Shown here one piece after another: positions 30,775 to 41,543 of a DNA stretch of 64,000 nt. The notes below the pieces were generated by a model, which worked only from the letters and a program-made list of their open reading frames with translations, made no database searches and had not been told where the DNA came from. Each line of letters starts with the position of its first letter. Positions within the stretch are counted from its first letter, which is position 1. Origin of the DNA: Notospermus geniculatus (lineage: Eukaryota > Nemertea > Pilidiophora > Heteronemertea > Lineidae). A program made the translations under genes and the position numbers. The stretch covers positions 62,001 through 126,000 of the forward strand of contig NMRB01001905.1 in assembly GCA_002633025.1 (NCBI GenBank), given 5' to 3'.

Positions 30775-30989
30775 CAATGAGGAACTTTGGAGCCGTCAGA
30801 GGCTGCTACGAGTTACCGGTCCCAGAACGTCATGAAATTTGACGTCACAGGGCAGAAATGCATTCCACAACGTCGTCCATAATGACATGGCCGCTGTGGC
30901 TCACGCACTTGACGCCAAATTTTGCGACGTTCTAGGACCGGTAACAGGCGGCCTCTTACGGCCACCGACGGCAGAAAAGTTCCCCATTG
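30775..30989. mobile_element. CAATGRGGAACTTT MITE, copy 1
   Basis: CAATGAGGAACTTTGG and GCCGTCAGAGGC at the left are inverted at the right (GACGGCAGAAAAGTTCCCC, ATTG). Inner arms TACCGGTCCCAGAACGTCAT and its inverted partner GACGTTCTAGGACCGGTAAC flank a centre with GACGTCA. Sister copy at 50557-50761. Confidence 0.8.
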
Positions 30990-31117
30990 CTCCCTAGTTG
31001 GAAGAATAGTGTTCGGCATGTAACCAAGGCCAATGAGGACCACAGCCCGCTGCCACAATAGGTGTCGATAGTGCTTAAAACTATTGAAATGAAAGTGACA
31101 TCCCGGTCCTGATCAAT

Positions 31118-31318
31118 TGTGACCGGCCACAGCAAAATGAGTCGGAATGCGCACAGAAGACGACCCAACATGTCCAAGGTGACACCAACGGTTTGTTGAT
31201 TTCAGGATTGTCTGTCCATTGTGAAATTTGACTTTGTTGATTTCTGTAACTGTTGTCTGGTGTCATCTTCGTTCTTCTTCTGTGCGCATTCTGACTCATT
31301 TTGTTGTGCCGGGTCACA
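31118..31318. mobile_element. TGTGACC MITE, copy 2
   Basis: The ends are TGTGACCGGCCACAGCAAAA and the complement of TGTGACCCGGCACAACAAAA. The interior is the reverse complement of that at 14067-14267 (TTGTGAAATTTGACTTTGTT, TGTTGTCTGGTGTCATC), so the two copies lie in opposite orientation 17 kb apart. Confidence 0.87.
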
Positions 31319-31324
31319 GTTTCC

Positions 31325-31970
31325 ACCACAAAAGGCGTCCAGTGCGCTGCCCTCTATGATCCCCAGCCTTCATAAAATCAAACTGACTGGCCAATTTGGA
31401 TAAACTATCGTTGCAGGAAGCAAATGCAGACTGATAGTCATACAATTTAACACATTTTCTCAATTTCACTTTCAACATCAAAGTACAAGACTCACCAATG
31501 TACCTTTCTCAACCGTCACCTCTGGTGCTGTACCAATGATTAAATTTAGCGTCATTTACGTGAGTTGAACCATAATGGCTGTAGTCGGGACTTAATATTC
31601 CTGTGGATGACTATCATTTAAATGCTGGCCTAGATAGGACACAATTCTCCTGATCAACCGGGACCTTATCATAGATCATGAATTCCCTAGAACCTGATGA
31701 TAGCGAGATGTGTCATTGGTGCAGCCGTTGGTCTGTGTGTGGGGTGGGGAGGGGGGTGCCATTTTACAGTGCATCCTCTTCTGTTCCTTGTATTTGGGTG
31801 CATTGCTTACGTCAGCAACTNAGCGATGGCAGAGAGATTGATGAAGTTACGCACAAACTGTTAATGTCGTCTAAACCAGTGTACCCAGGTTACGGAGTTA
31901 GGGTGGTTAGCGTTGTCGGTTAGGGTCAGGACTACGTTTTAAGATTAGGGGAGGGGTCAGTGACAAGGGT
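31325..31970. other. No recognisable feature
   Basis: G-rich in part (31738-31760). One N at about 31821. No repeat or convincing frame. Confidence 0.4.
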
Positions 31971-31977
31971 TGAGGGT

Positions 31978-32000
31978 CAGGGTTAGGGTTAGGGTTAGGA
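31978..32000 (+). repeat. Short TTAGGG run
   Basis: Three consecutive GTTAGG units in a 150-bp stretch rich in GGTTAGGGT words. This is the metazoan telomere motif, but far too short for a telomere. It may be a chance or interstitial run. Confidence 0.8.
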
Positions 32001-32270
32001 GCTTGGGCTAGGAATTAGTGTGTAGGATCAGGACTGGACGACATTCACCCATTCAGCTGAAGTTACGTCCTGGAAACCATGAATAGGCCTAATCCACTAG
32101 GGTGCACTTGCAAATCAAACATTTGAGCTAACTGCCCTGTAGCCCTACAGTGAGACTAAGCCCTTTTTACACTCACCCAATTGAAGCATGCCGAGTTCGA
32201 CCCAGAAGGACCCCACTTTGAAATTCAGGCGAGACAAGCCCTTTACACTGCCATTTGGTACTGGGACAAG

Positions 32271-32577
32271 CCATCTTCGATGATCGGAGGCTGATCTGCT
32301 CACCACTACGTTACACCGCACATCACCCTTCGAGAAATTGACCGGTCCATGGCGTATCTGCCGCCTCAGGAAGAAGAGGCCAATCAGAATCGGTGTTGTA
32401 AAATTTGAATCGTGGTACAAAGAGTTGTAGCTGAAGACCCGATATAAAGTGTCATATGATTGGTCGACCGGTAAAGTTGCCATGGTGCCAAGATACGCCG
32501 CCGACTGGTCTATTTCTCGAAGGGTGATGTGCGATGTAACGCAGTGAAAAGCAGATCGGCCTTCGATTATCGAAGAT
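32271..32577. mobile_element. Inverted-repeat element, roughly 90-bp arms
   Basis: The left arm (32271-32360) and right arm (32491-32577) pair through CATCTTCGATGATCGGAGGC/GGCCTTCGATTATCGAAGAT, CGCACATCACCCTTCGAGAAAT and GGCGTATCTG. The loop of about 130 bases has no coding. No target duplication was identified. Confidence 0.8.
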
Positions 32578-32599
32578 GGGACAAGCTGGCTGGACCTGT

Positions 32600-33490
32600 T
32601 ACATTTGGCAAAATTGTACCATACTATGCTTGGTCCGGACCGAGCATGGTGGCAAAAATTCTGTACTGTAAGTGGGGCTCATGCTATGGATGCTGATTAT
32701 TCTGCTTATCCAAAGACTTTTCCTCTGTTCTGCTGCTGAGATGGTCCCTCGACTGTCAATACTAGGCGGGTCTGTCTTTGACGTTGAAGTTTTCTAATAA
32801 CTCGACAGATTGTTTCAATGAGAACTGTAATTTGTTCAGCACACCATGGCTTGGGAGATTATTAGTAAAAGTGTCAAGTTTGACGGAACATCACTCACAG
32901 TGGAATTTCAAATGAGTTTGGAACGAATACCAGATTATTTAGGAAAAACTAGCTAGCAGAGCGTGAAGAGGGTCACCCCATACCAATGTCGTTTCCAAAA
33001 AGTATAGGAGGGTATCAAAGTCCACCCACCATGATGAGCTTATTTTGCTGTCCATGATGATACTATCAATGACCCCTCAAAGTTCTATCGGCCTTTGTGA
33101 CCACAGATGACAAAGAACATGGTCGGGAGATTTATGAACCTGATGAGGTTTTGAAACAGAGAAAGTTACAAGTTCAAGGGAATTTGTTTTCTCTTTAGCG
33201 AGTCCTGAGGGACAAATCAAAAGAAAGTTGGTCTATTCTTTGCCTTTCTTTCTTACCCTTGGACCTGTGTGGTGTCAAGGCAAGGTCAGAATGAGAATGA
33301 GGAGTTCATGATGTGTTGCTGTTGATAGGACATCAGATTGACCAGAAATGTTCTGTGTGGACAGCAATGAAATTGCTTTGGGTGTGTTTGTGAAGATTGT
33401 ATATTTCAACTATTGTATATTTGCACACTCCTTCACACAGATAGACATATTTTATTCTCCATTTCAAATAGTAATACAAAGAAAATACAT
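32600..33490. other. No recognisable feature
   Basis: CTAGCTAGCAGAGCG at 32949-32963 was checked as a Helitron end but lacks the hairpin. No convincing frame. Confidence 0.4.
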
Positions 33491-33491
33491 A

Positions 33492-33525
33492 TCCGGGGCT
33501 GAGGCAAATTGCATTATTAGCCCCG
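33492..33525 (-). mobile_element. Diverged SINE tail hairpin
   Basis: CCGGGGCT/AGCCCCGG (eight pairs) encloses GAGGCAAATTGCATTATT. The usual SINE tail has CAGGGCC/GGCCCTG around GAAGCCAAAGCATTATT. The loop is conserved while the stem has changed on both sides. Confidence 0.55.
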
Positions 33526-33619
33526 GTTTACAGAAGTTTAAATACAAGTGCGGGTGTACATTACAATCCTTCACATTTTCATCATGTCCCCTCAAGGTGT
33601 ACTCCCACTTTACCTACTC

Positions 33620-33712
33620 CTATTTTGCCTAAACTCATTTCGCCTAAACCTATTTCGCCAACTTCCCATTTCACCAATACTCATATCGCCTACTTCCCAT
33701 TTCGCCTCAGCT
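33620..33712 (+). repeat. Short degenerate tandem repeat, TTTCGCC units
   Basis: The units CATTTCGCCTAAAC, CTATTTCGCCAACTTCC and CATTTCACCAATA repeat about six times with lengths of roughly 13-19 bp. Confidence 0.65.
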
Positions 33713-33714
33713 AT

Positions 33715-34420
33715 CTAAGTTCATAGTTTCATTACACTATTTTTAAATGCCAACTATCAATGAGCATCCATCCCATGATATTTCCAAAAATTCTGCAGAT
33801 TTGCAGCCTACACTGCCAGTGAAATAGGGGTTACTGAAAACTGGGTCATAGACTGGCCAACCTAAGTACCGGTAACAGTTCTTCTCACCCTTCAACCTTA
33901 TAAGATTTTGAAGTAAAACCCATGAGGATACAAATAGCTCTGTGTGCTATTTGCTGTTTGGCTGTTCCATCCCATCGTTGTATCATTTTCTCATCGCTCT
34001 AACGAGTTCTTAATTAGTTTCATTATGCTAATAAGGCTAATGACGCAGAACGATGATCTTAATTTTCAAAGAAATTTATGGCTTCTTCCTTGCAGCCAGA
34101 GACATGATATCTTCAGATTAGCTAAAAATATGAATGCACTTGGTAATAAAGCAGGTATACGTATGGATTCACTAGCAGATTGTAGTCAACTTAATGTGAA
34201 ACGGACCAAAGTGGAAAACATGATGACATTGGACACCATGCATGTTAGAAGAGGAAAATTGGCCAAATTTTGGTTTCACTTGTTGCAAATCTTCTAGATA
34301 TTAGTGGTAATTTCTCAGACAGTTTATGACTGCTGAGAACAGGGGTATTGGAGACTTTTGCCCTCCGTCAAGGATTAGGTGTTGATGTCCTGGAAGTCAT
34401 TTGAAAACCATTAAGAATTA
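33715..34420. other. No recognisable feature
   Basis: A 117-codon plus-strand frame (33944-34297) has no recognisable domain. No repeats. Confidence 0.4.
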
Positions 34421-34577
34421 GTAAGAAATAAAAGTGGAATATAAGAAGTGGGAAATTTTGGAATTTTGCAAGAATTTTTCAATTTCTCAAATTGGGAGAA
34501 ATTTTTTTCCCGTTTTGAGAAATTTGTGCAAAATTCCAAAATTTCCCACTTCTTATTTTCCACTTTTGTTTCTTGCA
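34421..34577. repeat. Large palindrome, AT-rich foldback
   Basis: The arms run about 70 bp each from both ends and are nearly perfect: AAGTGGGAAATTTTGGAATT against AATTCCAAAATTTCCCACTT, with outer ends GTAAGAAATAAAAGTGG and CCACTTTTGTTTCTTGC. Even the centre (AATTTCTCAAATTGGGAGAAA) pairs. Probably a MITE. Confidence 0.85.
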
Positions 34578-34579
34578 TA

Positions 34580-36040
34580 GAGGGAGCACGAGCCGGGAGT
34601 GGCCCCTAGGATCCATGCCTGGAGTAACTAGCACCCCCAAGTTTCTGCGTGTCTTACTGACATGTTCAGATCGAAAAAGCTGTGTGCAAAATATAATCAT
34701 CTTTGCTTGTTTATTGCTCAACGAGTCTGGCATTGAATATTGAATTTGCCCTTGGCCTTCCACCTGGCCCTCATGCTAACTGCCACAACACTGTCAATAC
34801 TGTCTAAAATATCTGTCTGGTGCCATAGGATATGCTACGTCGCGTATTAGCTAAGATTTACGAGATTTAAATCCTCCCTTGGGTTAGTGTCAAACAATAT
34901 GCGTTATCATGTGAATTATTCAATAGCTGTTGAAGTATTGATACGTCACATCTTTAACAAGATCGATGGGCAATATGTGGCGTGTTATTCCAAGATGGAG
35001 GTGAATTTTGAAGAATGTACGCCAGGCAAGTGACGCCAGTAGATTTGGACTGACGTCTTCAGTGCCGCCCGGAATTGATGAAATGCATTTCATCGTGATT
35101 TTAAAGCATTCATTTTAAGTGGCTTTCTAAGTAGATTAAATGAATTTGTGTTTTTTTCGCAACATCAAGATGATCAGGAGAACTGCATAAGATATGATGG
35201 ACATATCTGTTCTGTCTTTGCTTTTCCCCATTGCATAGAATGGGCAGATCCCATAAGTTTTATCCTATTGCATAGGACCAAAAATAGATTTATCTATTTT
35301 TGATAGGACGGATATGTCCGTCACCTGCCCCGTTGTTTCTATTGTGTATGACGTACATGTACGTCATTGAAGATTGTCAGTGACTCTTTGAGATCAAAGT
35401 ATAATTATATCTTTTTTATGTATTTTTGCAATTCAATTATGCAATACAAAGATGAAATGGACAATTGTTGCTGTTTAACTATTGAACTCTGAACCCAGAT
35501 TATGCAATAAGACAAAATGTTGAGAGAAAAAAATCAGCAGTTTACTGGTTGATAGTTTTGCATATCACAGAAGACTTGAATCTGTGCACCAGGCTTGAGA
35601 GCATAAAAATCAAACAGAAAATATTGGAAATACATTATTTTGTTACTCAAAATTTGTAAATGGGGTCACATTCTCGTGATGACTTGAGCCTTAAATTTGA
35701 CTTATTATTGGCCTAAAGAGGTTTCAGTTCATGGAGTTAAAGATCTTCTTTATCATAAAACCCCTTTCATGACCCGTCAGCCATCACGAATGAGGGATCG
35801 CGGAAGATCAAAACCCTTTTGTGAGATTAAACCTCACCGAGCATAATCACTTTGATATTGCAGAAAAAATCCTATTATACCTCCCCCGAGGGTGATGACT
35901 CAGGGCTTGAGATCAGGAATCGGCGGGGCCATGTTCAATGATTTTAAATTTTTTTCCCATTTCACCTTCTCAAATGGTCTTCCTATTATTAAGTTTCCAT
36001 TGCTTTGAAAAAAACATGAAGAGAATGCATTATTTTTTGC
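34580..36040. other. No recognisable feature
   Basis: The longest unannotated stretch of its kind. GATGGACATATCTG / GGACGGATATGTCCGTC at 35193-35335 is weakly inverted and may be an old MITE. No convincing frame. Confidence 0.4.
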
Positions 36041-36044
36041 ATTG

Positions 36045-36225
36045 TATAGGATTTTTTCATCAAGGCCGAATCCAAAACATTATTGGCCCTGATAAGTATG
36101 GAAGAGGCCGTCTCAAGCTACTCATGTAGTTGTTCCTCACTTGGATGGGGTCTTTTACTTGCCCTTGCAAGGTGAAAGGTGAAAGGCATCACGGCTTACT
36201 CTTCCATGATGGGTAAGGTGACCAC
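36045..36225 (-). mobile_element. SINE, 5' truncated
   Basis: From the minus strand: body CCTTGCAAGGGCAAGTAAAA, GACCCCATCC, GAGGAACA, TACATGAGTAGCTTGAGACG, tail hairpin CAGGGCC/GGCCTTG and A-rich tail GATGAAAAAATCC. The head region is reduced to CATGGAAGAGTAAGCCGTGA. Confidence 0.85.
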
Positions 36226-36308
36226 CACACAGAGTATCAGGACTCCCTGATAGCCTCAAAAATGATGACCTTCACAAAGATACATGGAGTTTCACTTTCA
36301 GCCATGCC

Positions 36309-36585
36309 CAGGGTCAGATCCAGGGGGCGGCGTGGGGGCGTACCCCTCCCCATTTTTGGCAGAGCAATGATTTTTTTAGCAAGAAAAATTTAATCACATA
36401 AAAGATTTGAGTATTTTGCTCTCAGATGCCAGGCAAATGCATCTAAAAGTAGTCAAATTGTCTATTTTTTCAGGGGGAGGGCCCCAGACNCCCCCCCCCC
36501 CCCCCCGGTTTGGGCTTGACGCTTTCAGTGCTCACCACCTCCGTTGAGCTACGCCCCCTTTCTGTCAACCCTGGATCCGGCCCTG
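36309..36585. mobile_element. CAGGG-type MITE with 5-bp duplication, longer family
   Basis: It starts CAGGGTCAGATCCAGG and ends CCCTGGATCCGGCCCTG. Flanks are ATGCC (36304-36308 and 36586-36590). The 277-bp interior differs from the 150-175-bp family and holds a poly-C tract with one N. Confidence 0.88.
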
Positions 36586-36851
36586 ATGCCAATCCAAATA
36601 AACGTTTGGAGAGGGCTGGGTCATTTTAGAGTGATGCTGCAACTCTTGCTTTATGGACCTACAAAGGGAAGTTTGATTTGTATGCAGACAGACCCACAAT
36701 CCCAATAGAATAATTACACTTCTCACCAAAGCGATCCATCAAATCATTTCAAACGTGCTTTTATATTTCCGTAATTCATCGTCGGAGATGACATCAGACA
36801 GGGGTGACATATTACCTGATCTGTCAAAGCAGGTTTCCAGGTATCCATCCT

Positions 36852-36990
36852 CAGAGATTGGTTCTATTGTCTAAGCTTCTAAAAACCGTTTCATATAGTG
36901 TCTGGATTCAATTTGATATTCAGAGATTGGTTCTATTGTCTAAACTCTTAAAAACCTTTTCATATAGTGTCTGGATTCGATTTGATATTC
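36852..36990 (+). repeat. 69-bp tandem duplication
   Basis: CAGAGATTGGTTCTATTGTC and CATATAGTGTCTGGATTC occur twice, starting 36852 and 36921, with only a few differences. A recent local duplication. Confidence 0.95.
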
Positions 36991-37115
36991 ATAAGTAACC
37001 GAAAGGTTTGTAAACCTTTGAGACTTCTAAGTTTGAAAAAGCTTTTGAATTGTCTGATGCCCCCTTCGCCATGTCCCATAATGTCAAATGTAGAAAAATA
37101 GTGAGCCGCCCGAAT

Positions 37116-37278
37116 CGGGCGCGGATCCAAGGGACACCCGGCCCGTGCCCCTCTATTTTGTGGAAAGTCTTTAAATATTGACCGGGAAATTTTGAAAAGA
37201 TGTTAAAATTTGACCGAGGTTTTCCTCGATGTGCGCTGGCTGTGCCCCCTCTTTCCCATGATTCTGGATCCGCCCCTG
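37116..37278. mobile_element. CAGGGG-type MITE with 5-bp duplication
   Basis: Its start is decayed (CGGGCGCGGATCCAAGG) and its end intact (TCTGGATCCGCCCCTG). Flanks are CGAAT (37111-37115 and 37279-37283). The interior is GGAAAGTCTTTAAATATTGACC then CCCCCTCTTTCCCATG. Confidence 0.88.
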
Positions 37279-37289
37279 CGAATAACGTC

Positions 37290-38200
37290 AGCCCGGTCAA
37301 TTCCATGTTGTTTGTCCGAATCTGCTTTGTCCTCTTTAGGCACAGACAAAATGGACACTCAGAAATCCGTGTATGGTTCGTAATGTTTGTCCGAACTTTG
37401 CTGTAAAAATGGTACCTGGGCTGCATGCTATTGTTTTGAAGTTGGTGTGGTTGTTGCCTGGACTTGAGGCCATAGTTGAAATTTGATGTGAGAACTGCAG
37501 ATGAGATTTTCTTGACCCCTGACCTCTCGTAAGGAGACCCAGGAAAAGAAACACTTCACCAATTTATGCAAATCTGTCAAATAAATCTCTGTATCATTAT
37601 TAGATTAATTCTGATTAACGTTGACGAACGTGTACACAATCTGTCTGCCCTTGAAACTGGTGAAGGACGACAGCAATTAAGATAATCTTGTCATACTGTT
37701 TGCATGTTAGAGATGTCTAGACGAAATTATCGTGCAGAGGTTCATTTCAATGTTGTCTGATGAATTCAGCTTGTATTGGTCGAAATTCATGTGGAACAGA
37801 AATTAATGAGACAATGACAAAAGTCTGTTCCATGCAAAACGACTGTGCTGTCCTGTACATTAATTCCCTCTCTCTTGTGTAATCTTCACATAATGTTGTA
37901 CCTAGTTGAAGTGACATGAATTTATCATTGACTCATCTTTTAGATGTACCTTTGAACTTTGTGGTTGAATTTTCCTCCCTGAAGATGACAATTGTCATTT
38001 TGATGATTGATTTAATCAAGAAATGATGTGTCTGATGAATTCCTTTTGTAAAACCAAGATGAGATTTAATTGGAAGACGCTGTGATAATAAGAATATAGC
38101 GGGAGACCTTGCCTATCTCATGGCATATTTAGTGAAGTTGGACCAGTGAGAGTTGAAAACTTGTGAAGGCCGTGACAGTAAGAGGTGACACCAGTCTTTC
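37290..38200. other. No recognisable feature
   Basis: AT-rich unique-looking sequence. Confidence 0.4.
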
Positions 38201-38204
38201 CATG

Positions 38205-38790
38205 GAGGGTGCAACTTTCTTGAAAATCCCATGTCAGTGCATAGACTTTCTTGAAATTCCCATGTCTGTGCATAAACTTTCTTGAAAATCCCATGTCATT
38301 GTCAGTGCATAGACTTCCTTGAAAATCCAGTAAATAGACTTCCTTGAAAGTCCAATGTCAGTGCATAAACCTTCTTGTAAATCCCATGTCAGTGCATGAA
38401 CTTTGTTGAAAATCCCATGTCAGTGCATAGACTTTCTCAAAAATCCCATATGAAACATACACTTTCTTGGAAATCCCATGTCAATGCTTAAACTTTCTTG
38501 AAAATCCTGTGTCAGTGCATAGAGTTTGTTGAAAATCCCACATCAGTGCATAAAACCTTGTCTAAAATTCCATGTCAATGATAAACTTTCTCTAAAATCC
38601 CATGTCAACTAAAATCCCATGTCAATGCATAAAACCTTCTCTAAAATCTCATGTGAATGCATGAAGTTTCTCTAAAATCCCATGTCAGTGCATCAACATG
38701 ACTTTCTCTAAAATCCGATGTCAGTGCATCAACATGACTTTCTCTAAAATCCCATGTCAGTGCATAAAACTTTCTCATGTCAGTGCATTC
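38205..38790 (+). repeat. Roughly 31-bp minisatellite, about 18 units
   Basis: The unit is CTTTCTTGAAAATCCCATGT plus CAGTGCATAAA. The 5' units carry TTCTTGAAAATCC and the 3' units TTCTCTAAAATCC, so two subtypes are laid out in order. A longer variant with CAACATGA before CTTTC occurs twice near the 3' end. Confidence 0.95.
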
Positions 38791-38794
38791 TCAT

Positions 38795-39335
38795 TTTTTG
38801 TTTACCATCCTTCCCCTGAATCACCTTGACTTCCAAGTTCTTAACTCGCTGAAGATTTAACGTGCCTGCCCCAGTAATTATTTCATGGAACTTTTCCACC
38901 GGGATTCCGTGATGATTTCACAGAGGATTAATTCATCACGTGGAATTGATTTTAGAATACAGGTTGAGGAGAGAATTCCGATGGAATTGAGCATCCGAAA
39001 ATAGGCTGTTTGCTTTTGGGGGCCATAAAACACTGCAGACTAATTAAATTTGATGTTTAGTGGAGTTGGAGAGGTGATGTACGGAGCGCTTCTTTTTCAG
39101 AATGTTTGGAAGATCTGTGGGGTCATATACTATGGGTTTCGAACTGTCATGGTGTTGAAGTGGCTCATCCTCCCACAGCAGGGGTTTTTACCTGAATGAA
39201 GAGGAGTGAGACCAAAGCTCTGCTATGGGAGGTTGAAGTGGCTAGGGTTTCTATGCTTGTGGCTGATCTAGGAGTTGAGGAAAGCAGGCGCAGATCCAAG
39301 GGGGGGGGGGGGGGTGCACCCGGCTCTGGTTTCAT
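38795..39335. other. No recognisable feature; poly-G tract
   Basis: A run of about 14 G lies at 39301-39314, after a GCGCAGATCCAAG fragment that looks like a CAGGGG-type MITE end, with an N at about 39338. Confidence 0.45.
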
Positions 39336-39339
39336 CCAN

Positions 39340-39428
39340 ATAACAAGTTTTCACCTTAGCCACGAGGGCCGTTATGGTGCCACAGCGGGGGTATAATTAG
39401 TGATTGCTCGCAATCACTGTATGTCTAG
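39340..39428 (+). mobile_element. Helitron/Helentron-like 3' end
   Basis: ATAACAAGTTTTCACCTTAG, GCCACGAGGGCCGTTATGG, GCGGGGGTATAATT, then the hairpin AGTGATTGCTCGCAATCACT (39399-39418), six bases, CTAG (39425-39428) and T. It is nearly identical to 58669-58756. Everything upstream of the 3' end is missing, so this is a truncated or mis-joined copy beside an N. Confidence 0.82.
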
Positions 39429-39434
39429 TTGTAC

Positions 39435-39810
39435 GTGGTACCATCTCCTTTATCAACATGTTGCAGACATCAAAGTGTTAAAATCAATAGGTCCATTAAT
39501 TTCCTTGACCAATGTATTTAGTAGTATCAAGAATCCTTTATGCTAGCCATTAATAATTCACATTGCAACTGGCTTATGGCCCCTTATTGGATTTTTGTGA
39601 AAATATTTTCATTAGATACTCTCCTTGTGTTCGCCATAGAAAGTGCGTTCGTCACCTGGAGCTAACACTCTGGGTGCTGTTGATAGGAATTGGGTAACCA
39701 CAGTGGCTGCTAAGTTTCTGACACCTTTCTGAAAAGCTTGCAATGTTTGTGCAAAATCGTAGCCAGTGAAATGCCACAGACATACAATCAGGTTTTGATT
39801 GGATTTAGAT
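39435..39810. other. No recognisable feature
   Basis: Unique-looking sequence. Confidence 0.4.
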
Positions 39811-39811
39811 T

Positions 39812-40025
39812 TGGCCATGGCCTGGTGGTCATGCATGGGTTCGATCCCGTGGCCAGGACATGTACAAGAAACTTATGTGAACCAGCTGGGGTCTGTCGGA
39901 TGAGACGAAAAGGCGTGGTCCCTTGTTCCTGAGTATCTGTGCCAGGGCAAGTAAATTGGGACCCACACAAGTGGACAGAAGCCTGTAGCGTGGCTAGTGG
40001 ACTCCATACCCAAAAAGGTTAGAAG
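39812..40025 (+). mobile_element. tRNA-derived SINE, second subfamily, perfect B box
   Basis: GGGTTCGATCCCG (39838-39850) is a perfect B box. The body has GTCTGTCGGATGAGACGAAA, CTGAGTATCTGTGCCAGGGC, AAGTAAATTGGGACCC and CTCCATACCC, colinear with 20338-20545. The A-box region is shortened. Confidence 0.82.
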
Positions 40026-40118
40026 CCATGTAAAACAAAGCAAGGTGGAAATTATACCTCTAAGGTTGTGTGTTCGCCATCAAGTTCACCCATTCTTCAT
40101 GTGTTGTTGAGGTTGGTC

Positions 40119-40295
40119 TAAGGCCCAGCTCCACGTGACAGTTTTCTGTCGAAGGTTCGCTGTCAGATAGTAACTGTCCGTGGATGTTGTTCAGCTACTG
40201 ACTGTATGACAGCAATTATTGCTGTCTGACAGCAATAAATTGACTATCTGACAGCAGACTTTTGATAGAAAACTGTCACATGGAGCGGCACCTTA
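40119..40295. mobile_element. TAAGGCCCAGCTCCAC MITE
   Basis: TAAGGCCCAGCTCCACGTGA and CAGTTTTCTGTCGAA at the left are inverted at the right with few changes. The interior repeats CTGTCTGACAGCAAT and CTGTCAGATAG words that also pair. 177 bp, TA at both ends. Confidence 0.85.
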
Positions 40296-40299
40296 ACAC

Positions 40300-40740
40300 A
40301 CTGACAGGACATGCAGCAACCAAATATAAATTCTCTCTTACTATTTCCGAGAGTTACCTATTCTTAATGGCTGCTAAAATGGCTCTTCAGTTCTTCAATA
40401 TCAATTAACATTAAGTCAAGAAACCACAAGATTGTTCAATTTCCACTGTGGACAGTCCTTGAATATTTCATCAGCAAGACAACAGGTCTTGAAAGGAGAC
40501 TTGCATGTTCTTTTGTTTCTGCTCCTTCTTCAGAAAAAACAATATTTTTCTGGTGTTGTGTTGTATGGATCTTTGCTAATGAATTGCGTGTCGATCAATT
40601 CCCTTCACTAATGCAGGATGTGGTGCATAAACAACAAACTTCTGCCAACAGAGCATCCAGAGAATAATGCTGGCAGTATAGGGATAACATCAATCAGCAA
40701 CATTTTTGTCTAGAAGTGTAAACCCATAGCAATTATTTGT
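40300..40740. other. No recognisable feature
   Basis: Unique-looking sequence. Confidence 0.4.
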
Positions 40741-40744
40741 CAAG

Positions 40745-41048
40745 GTTTGTTGCAGTCATCACTTGAACCTGATGTACTGCTATTTCAAGAAAAATCCTAT
40801 TTTCAATATGGCCGACTGGCAGCCATATTGTTTGTCGGCTACATTGGTATAGAAGTCAAAACTTGTCGCAATCATTGGTTGAAAGATGCAAATCGATCTA
40901 GGGGTTTGCACTAAAGTTGTTGCCATTTGAATCTGATATAATGCTATCACAAAGAAAATCAAGTTTTCAATATGGCCGATCGGTGGCCATATTGTTTGTC
41001 AGATTTCTGTAATGGGAAGTAGGTCAAAGTCTGCCATAATCAGACGGA
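40745..41048 (+). repeat. 164-bp direct duplication with AATATGGCC palindromes
   Basis: TTTTCAATATGGCCGA occurs at about 40800 and 40964, in colinear blocks of about 150 bp. Each block holds an inverted CAATATGGCC...GGCCATATTG (or GCAGCCATATTG) word followed by TTTGTC. Diverged, so older than the 36852 duplication. Confidence 0.78.
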
Positions 41049-41054
41049 TGTTGT

Positions 41055-41535
41055 GGGGTTATGTACCACACTGTTAATCATTTTGGAAGTGAATATGAAA
41101 TATAATCATATCCTTTAGGGGTTGGATACAAGTCTCGTGTTTGGCACCATCAGGACAAGAATGCAATACCGCTGTTCAATTTCTATTATTTAGCTCCATG
41201 AATATTAATTAATCACGAACCCATAGGATATAAAAGACGAAATGGGCTACCTTTTGTTTCTCCAGTATCCGGCCATGAATATTTCATCGATTCTGACAAT
41301 GACTGAGACCAGGTCATTGTGGCCACTGTACACATTGGGAAAATGATGAATTAACTGGTCTGGCCAGTTGCAGGTGTAGGCCAGGGTATGGTTATATCTG
41401 CAAAAAAAGATGTTATAAAATAAAGATGTTGTAGACCAAGTATCAGGACTATCCCCCTCCCAGATTTTTGTCCTAGGCATCTTCACCTGGACCCTTCCCA
41501 TCCCCCTCCATATCTGCCCACTCTCAGTGTCATCC
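41055..41535. other. No recognisable feature
   Basis: A 123-codon minus-strand frame (41247-41618) runs into the MITE and has no domain I recognise. Confidence 0.4.
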
Positions 41536-41543
41536 AAGCCCCT

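Noticed and set aside
31978-32000. Telomere or telomere-fusion site
   Set aside because: Only about three TTAGGG units.
32949-32963. Helitron end at CTAGCTAGCAG
   Set aside because: CTAG is present but there is no adjacent hairpin with the right spacing.
34436-34565. Rho-independent-type terminator hairpin
   Set aside because: The palindrome is over 100 bp, AT-rich and in eukaryotic DNA; a MITE explains it better.
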